Below are positions 28,598 to 37,033 of a stretch of DNA of 64,000 nucleotides, piece after piece. The stretch spans positions 1,643,501-1,707,500 of the forward strand of contig NZ_CP106881.1 in the NCBI RefSeq assembly GCF_023634805.2. The letters are read 5' to 3'. Below the pieces are notes generated by a model. The model worked only from the letters and a program-made list of their open reading frames with translations, had not been told where the DNA came from and searched no databases. The stretch's first letter is position 1. Each line of letters starts with the position of its first letter. Source of the stretch: Comamonas endophytica. GTDB taxonomy: Bacteria; Pseudomonadota; Gammaproteobacteria; Burkholderiales; Burkholderiaceae_C. Both the position numbers and the translations under genes were made by a program.

Positions 28598-29369
28598 GAC
28601 CACCTCCAATGTGCGTGCTCTTGCCCAGGTAGACCTCGCGCACCCGCGCATCGGCCCCGACCTCGGCGGCCGTGCCTTCCATCAGCATCTGGCCCGCGAC
28701 CAGCACCGAGATGCGCTGCGCGAAGCGGAACACCAGGTTCATGTCGTGCTCGATGAACAGCACGCCGATCTCGGCCGGCAGCTCGGCCACCACCTCGAAC
28801 AGCTCGCTGCTCTCGCCCTGCGGCACGCCGGCCGCGGGTTCGTCGAGCAGCAGGATGCGCGGCCTGGCGGCCATCGCCAGCGCGATCTCCAGCAGCCGCT
28901 GCTTGCCATAGGCCAGCGTGTCCACGCGCACCTCGGCCAGCGCGTCGAGCCGCAGCCGGCGCAGGATCGCATGCGCCTCGTCGTGCACATGCGTCAGGCG
29001 CTTGACCGGCTTCCACCAGCACGCGCCCAGCCCCTCGCGCTCGCAGATCGCCAGCACCACCGACTCGAGCGGCGTGAGGCTGGGAAACAGCGTGTTGATC
29101 TGGAAGGTGCGCACCAGCCCGAGCCGCGCACGCTGGTCGCAGCGCAGCTCGGTGATGTCCTGGCCGTCGAGGTAGATGCGGCCACTGGTCGGGCGGTACA
29201 CGCCGGTCAGCAGGTTGATCAGCGTGGTCTTGCCGGCGCCGTTCGGGCCGATCAGCGCCTGGCGCGCGCCGGGCTCGAGCGTCAGCGAGACATCGCCCAC
29301 GGCCTGGAACGCGCCGAAGCGGATGCCCAGGCCTTCGGTCGTCAATGTCGAGGAATGCGGCCTGCTCAT
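28590..29369 (-). CDS. livG: LivG-type ABC transporter ATP-binding protein
   Basis: Second ATPase of the Liv-type importer, 259 residues. Walker A GPNGAGKTT and Walker B ILLLDEPAAG are clear, with IEHDMNLVF as the switch region. The signature region reads LAYGKQRLLEIALAMA, as usual for LivG. ATG at 29369 overlaps the livM stop by 4 bases and has GGAG at 9 bases; a long upstream extension of the frame through livM is a shadow. Confidence 0.93.
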   Translation of the reverse strand: MSRPHSSTLTTEGLGIRFGAFQAVGDVSLTLEPGARQALIGPNGAGKTTLINLLTGVYRPTSGRIYLDGQDITELRCDQRARLGLVRTFQINTLFPSLTPLESVVLAICEREGLGACWWKPVKRLTHVHDEAHAILRRLRLDALAEVRVDTLAYGKQRLLEIALAMAARPRILLLDEPAAGVPQGESSELFEVVAELPAEIGVLFIEHDMNLVFRFAQRISVLVAGQMLMEGTAAEVGADARVREVYLGKSTHIGGGHG

Positions 29370-30328
29370 CGTGCCTTCTCCACCTTGACCAAGCGTGCCA
29401 GCAGGCCCATCAGGCCGCCGCCGCCCAGCATCACCACCGCGATCAGGAAACAGCCGATCCAGAACATCCAGTACTCGGGATTCAGGTCGGCAAACCAGTC
29501 GTGCACCACCATGTAGACGATCGCCCCCAGCAGCCCGCCATAGAGCCGGCCCGCGCCGCCCAGCACCAGGATGATGAGGATCTCCGCCGAGCGGTTGATG
29601 CCCAGCGACTCGATGCCGACGAACTGCGTGGACTGCGCCATCAGCGCGCCCGCCAGCCCGGCGATCGCCGCCGAGAAGCAGTAGGCCATGCGCAGCCGCG
29701 CCGCCACCGGCGAGCCGATCGCCTGCATCCGCTTGCTGCTGTCGTGGATGCCGCGCAGCGCCAGCCCGAAGGGCGAGCGCAGGATGCGCCGCGCCACGCA
29801 GAACACCAGCAGCACCATCGCGAAGGTATAGACGAAGCCGGTCTTGCCATACAGATCGAACTCGAACAGTCCGAACACCGGCGCCATCGCGATGCCCTGC
29901 AGGCCGTCGGTACCGCCGGTGATGTGGACCAGTCGGTTGGCCAGCTCGCTCAGCAGCATGCACACGCCGATGGTGATCATCAGCCGCGTGAGATCGGCGC
30001 CGCGCACCACCAGATAGCTCAGCAGGTAGCCGAGCGCGGCGCACACCAGCAGCGCCAGCAGCAGGCCCGAGAACGGCTCGGCCCAGGCATGCTTGGCCCA
30101 GAGGCCGGCCGCGTAGGCCCCCATGCCGAAGAAGGCCGCATGGCCCACGGTGAGGATGCCGGCGTAGCCCAGCGCCATGTCGAGCGACACCGCGAACAGC
30201 CCCATGATCAGGATCTGGCTCAGCAGCGTCAGATGCTCGGGCAGCAGGAAATAGCCGCTGGCCAGCAGCAGCCAGAACGCGGCTTCGGCCAGTGGCAGCC
30301 GGCGCGGGGAAAGGGAGATGGGATGCAT
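29366..30328 (-). CDS. livM: LivM-type ABC transporter permease
   Basis: Inner-membrane permease of the branched-chain amino-acid type, 320 residues, with about eight to ten hydrophobic segments. Conserved stretches: GYAGILTVGHAAFFGMGAYAAG and the ATPase-coupling loop RGIHDSSKRMQAIG, then AIAGLAGALMAQ. Starts 1 base after livH ends and overlaps livG by 4, so it is translationally coupled on both sides. Confidence 0.94.
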   Translation of the reverse strand: MHPISLSPRRLPLAEAAFWLLLASGYFLLPEHLTLLSQILIMGLFAVSLDMALGYAGILTVGHAAFFGMGAYAAGLWAKHAWAEPFSGLLLALLVCAALGYLLSYLVVRGADLTRLMITIGVCMLLSELANRLVHITGGTDGLQGIAMAPVFGLFEFDLYGKTGFVYTFAMVLLVFCVARRILRSPFGLALRGIHDSSKRMQAIGSPVAARLRMAYCFSAAIAGLAGALMAQSTQFVGIESLGINRSAEILIILVLGGAGRLYGGLLGAIVYMVVHDWFADLNPEYWMFWIGCFLIAVVMLGGGGLMGLLARLVKVEKAR

Positions 30329-30329
30329 G

Positions 30330-31187
30330 TCAGAGGCCCTTGCGCGGAATCAGGCCATGCGGGCGCAGCAGCAGCGTCACGACCATGAAGACGTAGATCA
30401 GGAAGGCGCCGGCTTCGGGCAGGTAGTACTTGCCCGCCACGTCGACCACTCCCACCACCAGGGCCGCGACGAACGGCCCGACCACCGTGCCCGCGCCGCC
30501 GACGCAGACCACGATCAGGAACAGCACCAGGTACTTGAGCGGAAAGGTCGGCTCGAGCCCGAGCATGCCCAGGCTCAGCGCGCCGCCCAGCCCGGCCAGG
30601 CCGCAGCCGAGCACGAAGGTGGCGAAGAACAGCCGCTGCACCGGGATGCCCGTGCCGCGCGCCACGCGCTGGTTGTCCACCGCGGCGCGCACCATGGCGC
30701 CGAAGCGCGTCTTGTTGAGCAGCAGCAGCAGGCCGCCCAGCACCACCACGCCGCAGACGACGAGGAACAGCCGGTAGCGGCCGACCTCCATGCCGGCCAG
30801 CGCCACCTGCCCGGTCAGCAGCGGCGGCAGCGTGAAGGGCTGCATCGACGGGCCGAAGAAGTAGGTGAAGGAAGCGATGGACACGAACACCAGCCCGATC
30901 GACAGCAGCACCTGGTCGAGCGGATGCGAGCGGTACAGCCGCCGGTAGAGCAGCAGCTCGAGCAGCCCGCCGACCAGCGCCGCGACGACGAAGCTCAGCG
31001 CCAGCGCCGGAAAGAAGCTCCAGCCGTAGCGGTTCATCGCCACGGCCGCCGCATAGCCGCCGGCCATGGCGAACGCGCCGTGCGCGAGGTTCACGAAATT
31101 CATCAGGCCCAGGGTGATCGACAGACCCACGGCGATGAGGAACAACAGCATGCCGTAGGCCACGCCGTCAAATAGCACGATGCCCAT
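30330..31187 (-). CDS. livH: LivH-type ABC transporter permease
   Basis: Inner-membrane permease partner of LivM, 285 residues, about eight hydrophobic segments. Signatures: GLSITLGLMNFVNLAHGAF and the coupling loop RAAVDNQRVARGTGIPVQ, ending in LLLRPHGLIPRKGL. AGGAGG lies 5-6 bases before the ATG. A 231-base gap with a palindrome and REP-like repeats separates it from the binding protein transcribed just before it. Confidence 0.94.
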   Translation of the reverse strand: MGIVLFDGVAYGMLLFLIAVGLSITLGLMNFVNLAHGAFAMAGGYAAAVAMNRYGWSFFPALALSFVVAALVGGLLELLLYRRLYRSHPLDQVLLSIGLVFVSIASFTYFFGPSMQPFTLPPLLTGQVALAGMEVGRYRLFLVVCGVVVLGGLLLLLNKTRFGAMVRAAVDNQRVARGTGIPVQRLFFATFVLGCGLAGLGGALSLGMLGLEPTFPLKYLVLFLIVVCVGGAGTVVGPFVAALVVGVVDVAGKYYLPEAGAFLIYVFMVVTLLLRPHGLIPRKGL

Positions 31188-31204
31188 GGGGCCTCCTTTG
31201 ACTG

Positions 31205-31220
31205 AACCGCTACAGCGGTT
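31205..31220. promoter_or_regulatory. short palindrome ahead of livH
   Basis: Inverted repeat AACCGCT-AC-AGCGGTT, 17 bases upstream of the livH start and close to its ribosome-binding site. Could be an operator or an mRNA hairpin that tunes livH translation; no regulator is assigned. Confidence 0.45.
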
Positions 31221-31247
31221 TCATCTTGACCGCCGTGGCGTGAAACG

Positions 31248-31377
31248 CCCTTCGACCGGGCCGCGTAGGCAAGCTCAGGGCGAACGGTGGGGGATTGCGT
31301 TCGTCCTGAGCCTGCCGAAGGATAGGTGAGGATTCCGTTCGTCCTGAGCCTGGCGCAGGGCAGCCTGTCGAAGGATG
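31248..31377. repeat. REP-like repeat cluster A (three units)
   Basis: Three units of the dispersed family CCTTCGAC...GGCTCAGG...CGAACGG, one in forward and two in reverse orientation (GTTCGTCCTGAGCCTG...CGAAGGAT). It lies inside the catabolic operon, between the first binding-protein gene and livH, where folded RNA could protect the upstream mRNA or reduce downstream expression. Confidence 0.85.
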
Positions 31378-31418
31378 ACGGGCCACTCAGCACGGAACCG
31401 CGCCAGGCGCGCCGGTGA

Positions 31419-32597
31419 TTACTTGGATTCCTTGGCCGGGTCCTTGACGCGCTCGACCTTGTCGATCTCGACGTTGACCCACTTGCCGTTCTTCAGCTCG
31501 GCCTTGCGGATGTAGACCGTCTGCACGATGTCGCGCGTCTGCGCGTCGATCTCGATCGGGCCGCGCGGGCTCTCGAGCTGCAGGCCCTTGAGCGCTGCCA
31601 TCACCGCGTCGCCGCCCGCGTTGCCGCCGGTCTTCTTCAGCGCCTGGTCCATGGCCGCCATCGCGTCGTAGGCGGCGACGGCGAAGTAGCTCGGGCGCAT
31701 CTTCGTGCCGAATTCCTTCTCGAAGTCGGCGACGAACTTGCGGTTCTTGGCCGAGGCATGGTCGTAGGAGTAGTGGTGGCTGGTCATTAGGTCCTTCGCC
31801 ACGTCGCCGGTCACGTCCATGTAGCTGTCGTCGGTGGCCTCGCCGGTGGCGAACAGCTGGATGCCGGCCTCGGCCATGCCGCGCTCCTTCCAGACCTTGA
31901 GGAAGGCCGGGGGCATCACGCCCGAGGGGAAGAAGAAGAACACCGCCTTGGGCTTGGCGTCCTTGATGCGCTGCACGTAGGCCGAGAAGTCGGGGTTGTT
32001 CATCGGCGTGCGCACGCTGCCGACGATCCTGCCGCCGCCCGCGGTGAAAGCCTTCTCGAACGCGCCGTGCGCGTCGGTGCCCGAGGCGTAGTCGGCAACC
32101 ACGGTGTAGGCCTCGTTGATGCCATTGCGCAGCATCCAGCGCGCCATCGGGTCCGACACCTGCTGCACCGTGAAGGACACGCGCGCGATGTAGGGCGAGC
32201 TGGTGGTGATGGCCGACGACGAGGCGTTCATCACCAGCGTGGGGATCTTGGCCTGCGTCACGAGCGGTGCGATCGCGTAGGCGTTGGGGCTGAAGTCGAG
32301 GCCGGTGAGGAACTGCACCTTGTCGCGCACGATCAGCTCCTGCGCGATGCGCTTGCTGGCATCGGGCGCGGGGCCGCCGGTGTCCTTCCTGATGATCTCC
32401 GCCTTCCTGCCACCCAGCAGCCCGCCGCTTTCCTTGAGGTACAGCGCCACGCCGGCGTCGAACTGGCGGCCGTAGTCCGCGTACGGCCCCGAATAGGTGG
32501 CGATCATGCCGACGCGCACCGCGTCATTGGCCAGGGCCGGGGCCGCGCAGGCCATGCCGATCAACGACAGCGCGGCAAGGAAACGAGGGGCTTTCAT
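31419..32597 (-). CDS. branched-chain-type ABC transporter substrate-binding protein (first copy)
   Basis: Periplasmic binding protein (LivJ/Peripla_BP_6 type), 392 residues, signal peptide cleaved near ALAN. Opening VGMIATYSGPYADYGRQFDAG is typical. It lies 44 bases downstream of the ferredoxin reductase gene and ahead of livH. Paralogue of the protein at 26680-27843. It is separated from the permease genes by REP-like repeats, an arrangement that often goes with higher binding-protein mRNA levels (inference). Confidence 0.93.
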   Translation of the reverse strand: MKAPRFLAALSLIGMACAAPALANDAVRVGMIATYSGPYADYGRQFDAGVALYLKESGGLLGGRKAEIIRKDTGGPAPDASKRIAQELIVRDKVQFLTGLDFSPNAYAIAPLVTQAKIPTLVMNASSSAITTSSPYIARVSFTVQQVSDPMARWMLRNGINEAYTVVADYASGTDAHGAFEKAFTAGGGRIVGSVRTPMNNPDFSAYVQRIKDAKPKAVFFFFPSGVMPPAFLKVWKERGMAEAGIQLFATGEATDDSYMDVTGDVAKDLMTSHHYSYDHASAKNRKFVADFEKEFGTKMRPSYFAVAAYDAMAAMDQALKKTGGNAGGDAVMAALKGLQLESPRGPIEIDAQTRDIVQTVYIRKAELKNGKWVNVEIDKVERVKDPAKESK

Positions 32598-32641
32598 GGG
32601 TCTGTCTTTCTAGGTTCGTGAGGAAGGCGGAAAAAAGGACG

Positions 32642-33901
32642 TCACGCCGGCAGCGCAGCCGCCGGGCCGGGCTCGAGCAGCGACTTGAGCGCGAAGTCGG
32701 GATCGGCCAGCGCCGCGGCGTCGGCCTGCACCCGGGATTCAATCAACTTCCGTGCCAACAGATGCTCGGCCGGGCGGTTGACGCTGTGCACGCAGACGAC
32801 GCGGCCGGCGCGCAGCAGGAACAGGCTGAAGCGGCCCTGCTCCAGCTCGCCGCGCAGCACGCGCAGGTCGCCGGGCAGGCCCAGGCCCGCGATCTGCAGC
32901 TTGCTCGCGTACTGGTCGCTCCAGAACCAGGGCACGGCCTGGTAGGGCTCGGGCCGGCCGGCAATGACGCTGGCCGCGGCGCGCGCCAGGTCGTTGGCCG
33001 CCTGTATCGATTCCAGGCGCAGCGGCTGCGCCGGATCGGCGCCGAAGGGGTTGGGAAAGCGCGCGCAGTCGCCCGCGGCGAGGATCCACGGGTCGGGCGT
33101 GCGCCCGCAGGCATCGACCAGCACGCCCTGCGCGCAGGGCAGGCCCGCGGCCTGCGCCAGCTCGTCATTGGCCAGCACGCCGATGCCGACCACGACCGCG
33201 TCGCAGTCCAGCCGGCGGCCGTCGGCCAGCAGCACCGCGGCCACGCGCCCGTCGGCGCCGGGCTGCAGCGCCTCGACCACGGCGCTGCAATGCAGCCGCA
33301 CGCCCTGCTCGGTGTGCAGGCGCGCGAAATAGTCGGATACCTCGGGCGGCACGACGCGGCCCAGCAGCTGCGCACCGGCCTCGACCACGTCGACTTCGAG
33401 GCCGCGCGTGCGCAGCGCGCTGGCGGTCTCCAGGCCGATGAAGCCGCCGCCGATCACGCATACGCGCCGCGCGGTGCGCGCCATCGCATCGATGGCCAGC
33501 GCATCGTCGAGGCTGCGCAGCCCGTATGCGCCGGGCAGGTCGCCGCCCGGCACAGGCAGCGGGCGGCTGCGCGCGCCGGTGGCGAGCACCAGCCATTCAT
33601 AGGGCAGCTGTTCCCCGCCGTGGAGCGTGACGCGGCGCGCTACGCGGTCGATGGCTTCGGCGCGCACCTGCAGCCGAAGCTGGATGCGCTGCTCCGCGAA
33701 ATAGGCGGGCGCGCGGATCGTCAGGCCCTCGGGCGTCTGCTTGCCCAGCAGCAGGCCCTTGGACAGCGGCGGGCGCTGGTACGGCGCCGCGGCTTCGTCG
33801 CCGATCAGCGTGATCGGCCCGGTATAGCCCTTGGCGCGCGCCGCGTCCGCGAGCTGCATGCCCGCGTAGGAGGCGCCGATGATGAGCAGGCCGGCTGTCA
33901 T
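32642..33901 (-). CDS. FAD-dependent ferredoxin reductase (putidaredoxin reductase type)
   Basis: 419-residue flavoprotein that passes electrons from NAD(P)H to the adjacent ferredoxin. FAD motif LIIGASYAGMQLA at the N-terminus, PYQRPPLSKG, the NAD(P)H-binding motif VIGGGFIGLETA at about residue 148, and ILAAGDCARFPNP for the second FAD contact. This glutathione-reductase-like fold serves putidaredoxin-type ferredoxins. The start is 3 bases after the ferredoxin stop. With the ferredoxin and the Rieske protein it forms a complete three-component oxygenase chain. Confidence 0.93.
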   Translation of the reverse strand: MTAGLLIIGASYAGMQLADAARAKGYTGPITLIGDEAAAPYQRPPLSKGLLLGKQTPEGLTIRAPAYFAEQRIQLRLQVRAEAIDRVARRVTLHGGEQLPYEWLVLATGARSRPLPVPGGDLPGAYGLRSLDDALAIDAMARTARRVCVIGGGFIGLETASALRTRGLEVDVVEAGAQLLGRVVPPEVSDYFARLHTEQGVRLHCSAVVEALQPGADGRVAAVLLADGRRLDCDAVVVGIGVLANDELAQAAGLPCAQGVLVDACGRTPDPWILAAGDCARFPNPFGADPAQPLRLESIQAANDLARAAASVIAGRPEPYQAVPWFWSDQYASKLQIAGLGLPGDLRVLRGELEQGRFSLFLLRAGRVVCVHSVNRPAEHLLARKLIESRVQADAAALADPDFALKSLLEPGPAAALPA

Positions 33902-33904
33902 GGC

Positions 33905-34228
33905 TCAGGACTGGCTTGCCGGCACCTGCACGGTCAACCCGTCCAGTGCGGCATCGACCATGATCTGGCAGCTCAGGCGGCTGCCGCGGCGGCGCTCGCT
34001 GGCCACGCCATCGAGCAGTTCCTCCTCCATCTCGTCGGGCGCGGGCAGCCGGTCGATGAAGTCTTCGTCCACGTAGACATGGCAGGTCGCGCAGGAGCAG
34101 CAGCCGCCGCATTCGGCATCGATGCCGCGCACGTTGTTGAGGATGGCGACCTCCATCACGCTGCGCCCCAGGGGCGCGTCGATGGTGCGGGTGCTGCCGT
34201 CTTGCAGCAGGTAGTGGATGGCTGGCAT
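33905..34228 (-). CDS. [2Fe-2S] ferredoxin (putidaredoxin/adrenodoxin type)
   Basis: 107-residue electron carrier. Cluster ligands Cys40, Cys46, Cys49 (C-x5-C-x2-C) and Cys87 match the adrenodoxin/putidaredoxin pattern; Cys43 and Cys44 are extra. It lacks the CxH...CxxH pattern of Rieske ferredoxins. Starts 10 bases after the glutamine-synthetase-like gene and ends 3 bases before its reductase. Expected to shuttle electrons from the reductase to the Rieske oxygenase encoded at the head of the operon. Confidence 0.93.
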   Translation of the reverse strand: MPAIHYLLQDGSTRTIDAPLGRSVMEVAILNNVRGIDAECGGCCSCATCHVYVDEDFIDRLPAPDEMEEELLDGVASERRRGSRLSCQIMVDAALDGLTVQVPASQS

Positions 34229-34238
34229 GGCAATCAGT

Positions 34239-35678
34239 TCAGAAGAGATCGAAGTACTCGCGGTGTTCCCACTCGCTGACCTCGAGGTTGAAGCGGTCGA
34301 TTTCCGCCTGCTTGATATGGCAGTAGTAGTTGACGAAGCGCTCGCCCAGCCGCTCGCAGAGGTAGGCATCGGCCTTGAGCCGCGCCATCGCATCGGGCAG
34401 CGAGCGCGGCAGGCGCTCGGCCGGCGTCTCGTAGGGAACGTCGGCCGAGGCGCCGGGATCGAGCTGGCGGCGCATGCCGTCCATGCCCGAGAACAGCTGA
34501 GAGGCCAGGTACAGATAGGGATTGGCCGTGGGCTCGCCCACGCGGTTCTCGATGCGGCTGCCCTTGTCGCCCGGGCCGCCGAGCACGCGCAGCATCGCGC
34601 CGCGGTTGTCGCGCCCCCAGGCGGCGCGGTCGGGCGCGAGCGAATGCGCGCGAAAGCGCCGGTAGCCGTTGATGGTCGGGCTGGCCAGCAGCGTCGAGGC
34701 CGCGCCATGCTCGAGCAGGCCGCCGAGGTAATGCATGCCCAGCGGGCTCAGCGCCTGGCCCTCCTGCCCGGGCATGAAGGCATTGCTTCCCGAGCCGCGC
34801 GCCTGCAGCGACTGGTGCAGGTGCCAGCCGCTGGAGCAGACATTGGGAATGCGCGGGCGGCACATGAAGGTCGCGTGCAGGCCGTTGCGCGCGCAGACCT
34901 GCTTGACGGCGCTGCGCAGCAGCATCATCAGGTCGGCCGGCATCACGCCCGCCGTCGGCCCGAAGGTCAGCTCGAGCTGGCTCGGCCCCATCTCGACTTC
35001 CAGCGAGCGCAGCGGCAGGCCCAGCGCGACCAGCGTCGAGCGCAGCAGCTCCATCGTGTCGTCCAGGCCGTCGTAGCGCTGCTCGGTCAGGTACTGGTAG
35101 CCATGCGACAGCAGGCTCACGCCCGGCGGCAGGCCGGGCTGGCCCGAGTGCGCCAGCGCCAGGTTCTTCTCTTCGCTGCGGAACACATGGAATTCGACCT
35201 CCAGCCCGGCGATGAAGTCATAGCCCAGCTCCTGCATCTCGCGCACCGCGCGCTGCAGGATCTGGCGCGTGCCCAGCGGCGAGGGCGTGCCGTCGGCCAT
35301 GTAGGTGTCGCACAGCAGCCAGCCGGTCTTGCGCGCCCAGGGCAGCACGCGGAAGGTGGCCGGGTCGGCGACCATGGTGAAGTCCGCCCCGCCCTGCATG
35401 CCGGCGAAGTCGAAGCCGCCGCCGGCGCTGAAGACCGGGAACACCGTCTTGTGCGCGGTGTCCTTGGCCAGCAGCGTGCTGGTCATGTTCACGCCCGAGC
35501 GCAGCGCCGAGATGGCCTCGCTGGCGACGAGGGTCTTGCCGCGCAGCACGCCGTGCTGGTCGGCAAACGCGAAGCGCACCAGCTCGAGCTGGTCGGCGGC
35601 AATGCGCTCGGCCACTTCGCGCGCGCGAAGCTCCTGTTCGGCCGTGAACAGGCCGAAACGGTCGACAAAACTCGCCAT
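34239..35678 (-). CDS. glutamine-synthetase-family ligase (putative gamma-glutamyl amine synthetase)
   Basis: 479 residues with GS N- and C-terminal domains. Metal-binding Glu160/Glu162 (GLEVEFHVF), Glu236 (SQLELTFGP), His286/His288 (GWHLHQSL) and the Arg/Glu region SRIENRVGEPTANPYLY are present, so ligase chemistry is likely. It lacks the adenylylation-loop region of housekeeping GlnA and is embedded in a catabolic operon, like the enzymes that ligate glutamate to amines (PuuA, IpuC, and AtdA1/TdnQ for aniline). Inferred role: ATP-dependent gamma-glutamylation of an amine before oxygenation or release. AAGAGG lies 5 bases before the ATG; the Rieske gene ends 9 bases upstream. Confidence 0.9.
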   Translation of the reverse strand: MASFVDRFGLFTAEQELRAREVAERIAADQLELVRFAFADQHGVLRGKTLVASEAISALRSGVNMTSTLLAKDTAHKTVFPVFSAGGGFDFAGMQGGADFTMVADPATFRVLPWARKTGWLLCDTYMADGTPSPLGTRQILQRAVREMQELGYDFIAGLEVEFHVFRSEEKNLALAHSGQPGLPPGVSLLSHGYQYLTEQRYDGLDDTMELLRSTLVALGLPLRSLEVEMGPSQLELTFGPTAGVMPADLMMLLRSAVKQVCARNGLHATFMCRPRIPNVCSSGWHLHQSLQARGSGSNAFMPGQEGQALSPLGMHYLGGLLEHGAASTLLASPTINGYRRFRAHSLAPDRAAWGRDNRGAMLRVLGGPGDKGSRIENRVGEPTANPYLYLASQLFSGMDGMRRQLDPGASADVPYETPAERLPRSLPDAMARLKADAYLCERLGERFVNYYCHIKQAEIDRFNLEVSEWEHREYFDLF

Positions 35679-35687
35679 GGCGGCCTC

Positions 35688-37016
35688 TTAGTTGGTTTTC
35701 AGACGTGCGCTGGCCCAGTCCGAGCCCTGGCGGCGCTTCAGGTCGGCATCCTCGCAGTAGCGGGCCGCCGCGCTCGTGGCGCTGATGCCGTCGATCGAGG
35801 GCGGGCCGCTGAAGGCGCGTGCCTGCTCGGCGTCGATCTGCAGCGGGATCTCGCCCGTGCCGGCCAGCGTGTTCTCTATGGCTTTGACCAGCATGCGGCG
35901 GAACGCGACGATGCCCTTGTCGGTCGTGCCCAGGTGCTCGCGCGTGCGGTCCTGGATCCGGCCCTGCGACTCGATCGCCCACTGGTCGTGCACGTTGATG
36001 TCCATGCCCATGCCGGTGTAGGTCTGCGAGTGCTGCTCGCTGACACTGTAGCCGTAGTTGTTGCGCCTGTTCTTGCGCGAGGTGTAGTCGGGCAGCTCGT
36101 AGAGCTCCAGGCGCTGGTCGCGCATCTGCTGCTTGTCCACGGGGCCGGTGAAGCTGGTGAAGATCGCGTACCAGTAGCAGTTCTCGTCATCGACGGGCAC
36201 ATGCCACTGCGAGATCGTCATCTCGGCGCTCATTGGAATGACGAAGGCCTGCGGGAACACCACGTTCGTCACGCGCACATGGGTCTGCGTGTCGTCGAGC
36301 TCGCGCAGCGCGGTCAGGCGCAGGCCGAAATCGACGGGCTGCACCTCGATGGTCGGACGGTCGTATTCGCGCAGCACCTGGGTGATCGGCATCTGCGAGT
36401 CGGCCGAGGCGCCGCGGAACTGCTTGCCGTAGCTGTCGGACGTGTCCTCGTCCTCGAAGAAGCGGTGCAGGTAGGAGGCATGCGCGGGGTCGATGCCGAC
36501 TTCCAGAGCCTGCAGCCAGTTGCACTCGAACAGCCCCTTGAAGGCGAAAGTATGCGTGCCGGGCGCGACGAAGCAGTCGAATTCGGGAAAGGCCGGCGGC
36601 TCGCCCTGGCCGATATAGGCAAAGATGATGCCGCTGCGCTCGACCACGGGATAGGCGCTCTGGCGGATGCGCGAGCACAGCTTGCTGGTCACGGGCTCGG
36701 CCGGCGTCTCCAGGCAGGTGCCCTTGACGTCGAACAGCCAACCGTGGAAGGGGCAGCGCAGGCCGCCGCCCTCGAGCCGGCCGTACGCCAGGTCGGCGCC
36801 GCGGTGCGGGCAGTCGCGGTCGAGCATGCCGAGCTGGCCGTTCTCGTCACGGAAAAGCACGAAGTCCTGGCCCATCAGGCGCACGGCGCGCACCGGCCGC
36901 TCGCCTTCGAGTTCGTCCACCAGGGCCACGGGTTGCCAGTAGCGGCGCAGCAGCTTGCCGGCAGGGGCCTGGGGTCCAACGCGGGTCATCAAATCGTTTT
37001 GTTCTGCACTGATCAC
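35688..37016 (-). CDS. Rieske non-heme iron oxygenase, phthalate-dioxygenase type
   Basis: 442-residue terminal oxygenase. Rieske ligands Cys69/His71 and Cys88/His91; mononuclear iron site His179/His184 with bridging Asp176 in GIDPAHASYLH. The sequence type matches homo-oligomeric alpha-only oxygenases (phthalate, vanillate and dicamba families) that hydroxylate or dealkylate aromatic or N/O-methyl compounds; no beta subunit is present. I chose GTG at 37016 because AAGG lies 8 bases upstream and the N-terminus then fits the family; an ATG nine codons later would trim it. First gene of the operon, divergent from the GntR gene, with two operator-like sites 19-40 bases before its start. Confidence 0.92.
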   Translation of the reverse strand: MISAEQNDLMTRVGPQAPAGKLLRRYWQPVALVDELEGERPVRAVRLMGQDFVLFRDENGQLGMLDRDCPHRGADLAYGRLEGGGLRCPFHGWLFDVKGTCLETPAEPVTSKLCSRIRQSAYPVVERSGIIFAYIGQGEPPAFPEFDCFVAPGTHTFAFKGLFECNWLQALEVGIDPAHASYLHRFFEDEDTSDSYGKQFRGASADSQMPITQVLREYDRPTIEVQPVDFGLRLTALRELDDTQTHVRVTNVVFPQAFVIPMSAEMTISQWHVPVDDENCYWYAIFTSFTGPVDKQQMRDQRLELYELPDYTSRKNRRNNYGYSVSEQHSQTYTGMGMDINVHDQWAIESQGRIQDRTREHLGTTDKGIVAFRRMLVKAIENTLAGTGEIPLQIDAEQARAFSGPPSIDGISATSAAARYCEDADLKRRQGSDWASARLKTN

Positions 37017-37033
37017 GGTATTCACCTTTCTGC

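Noticed and set aside
31248..31377. Remnant of an insertion sequence
   Set aside because: The short palindromic units recur at three other intergenic sites without any transposase fragment or target duplication, which is the pattern of REP-like elements.
34239..35678. Housekeeping glutamine synthetase (glnA)
   Set aside because: It sits in a catabolic operon with an oxygenase, has no glnL/glnG neighbours and lacks the housekeeping adenylylation region; a specialised gamma-glutamyl ligase fits better.
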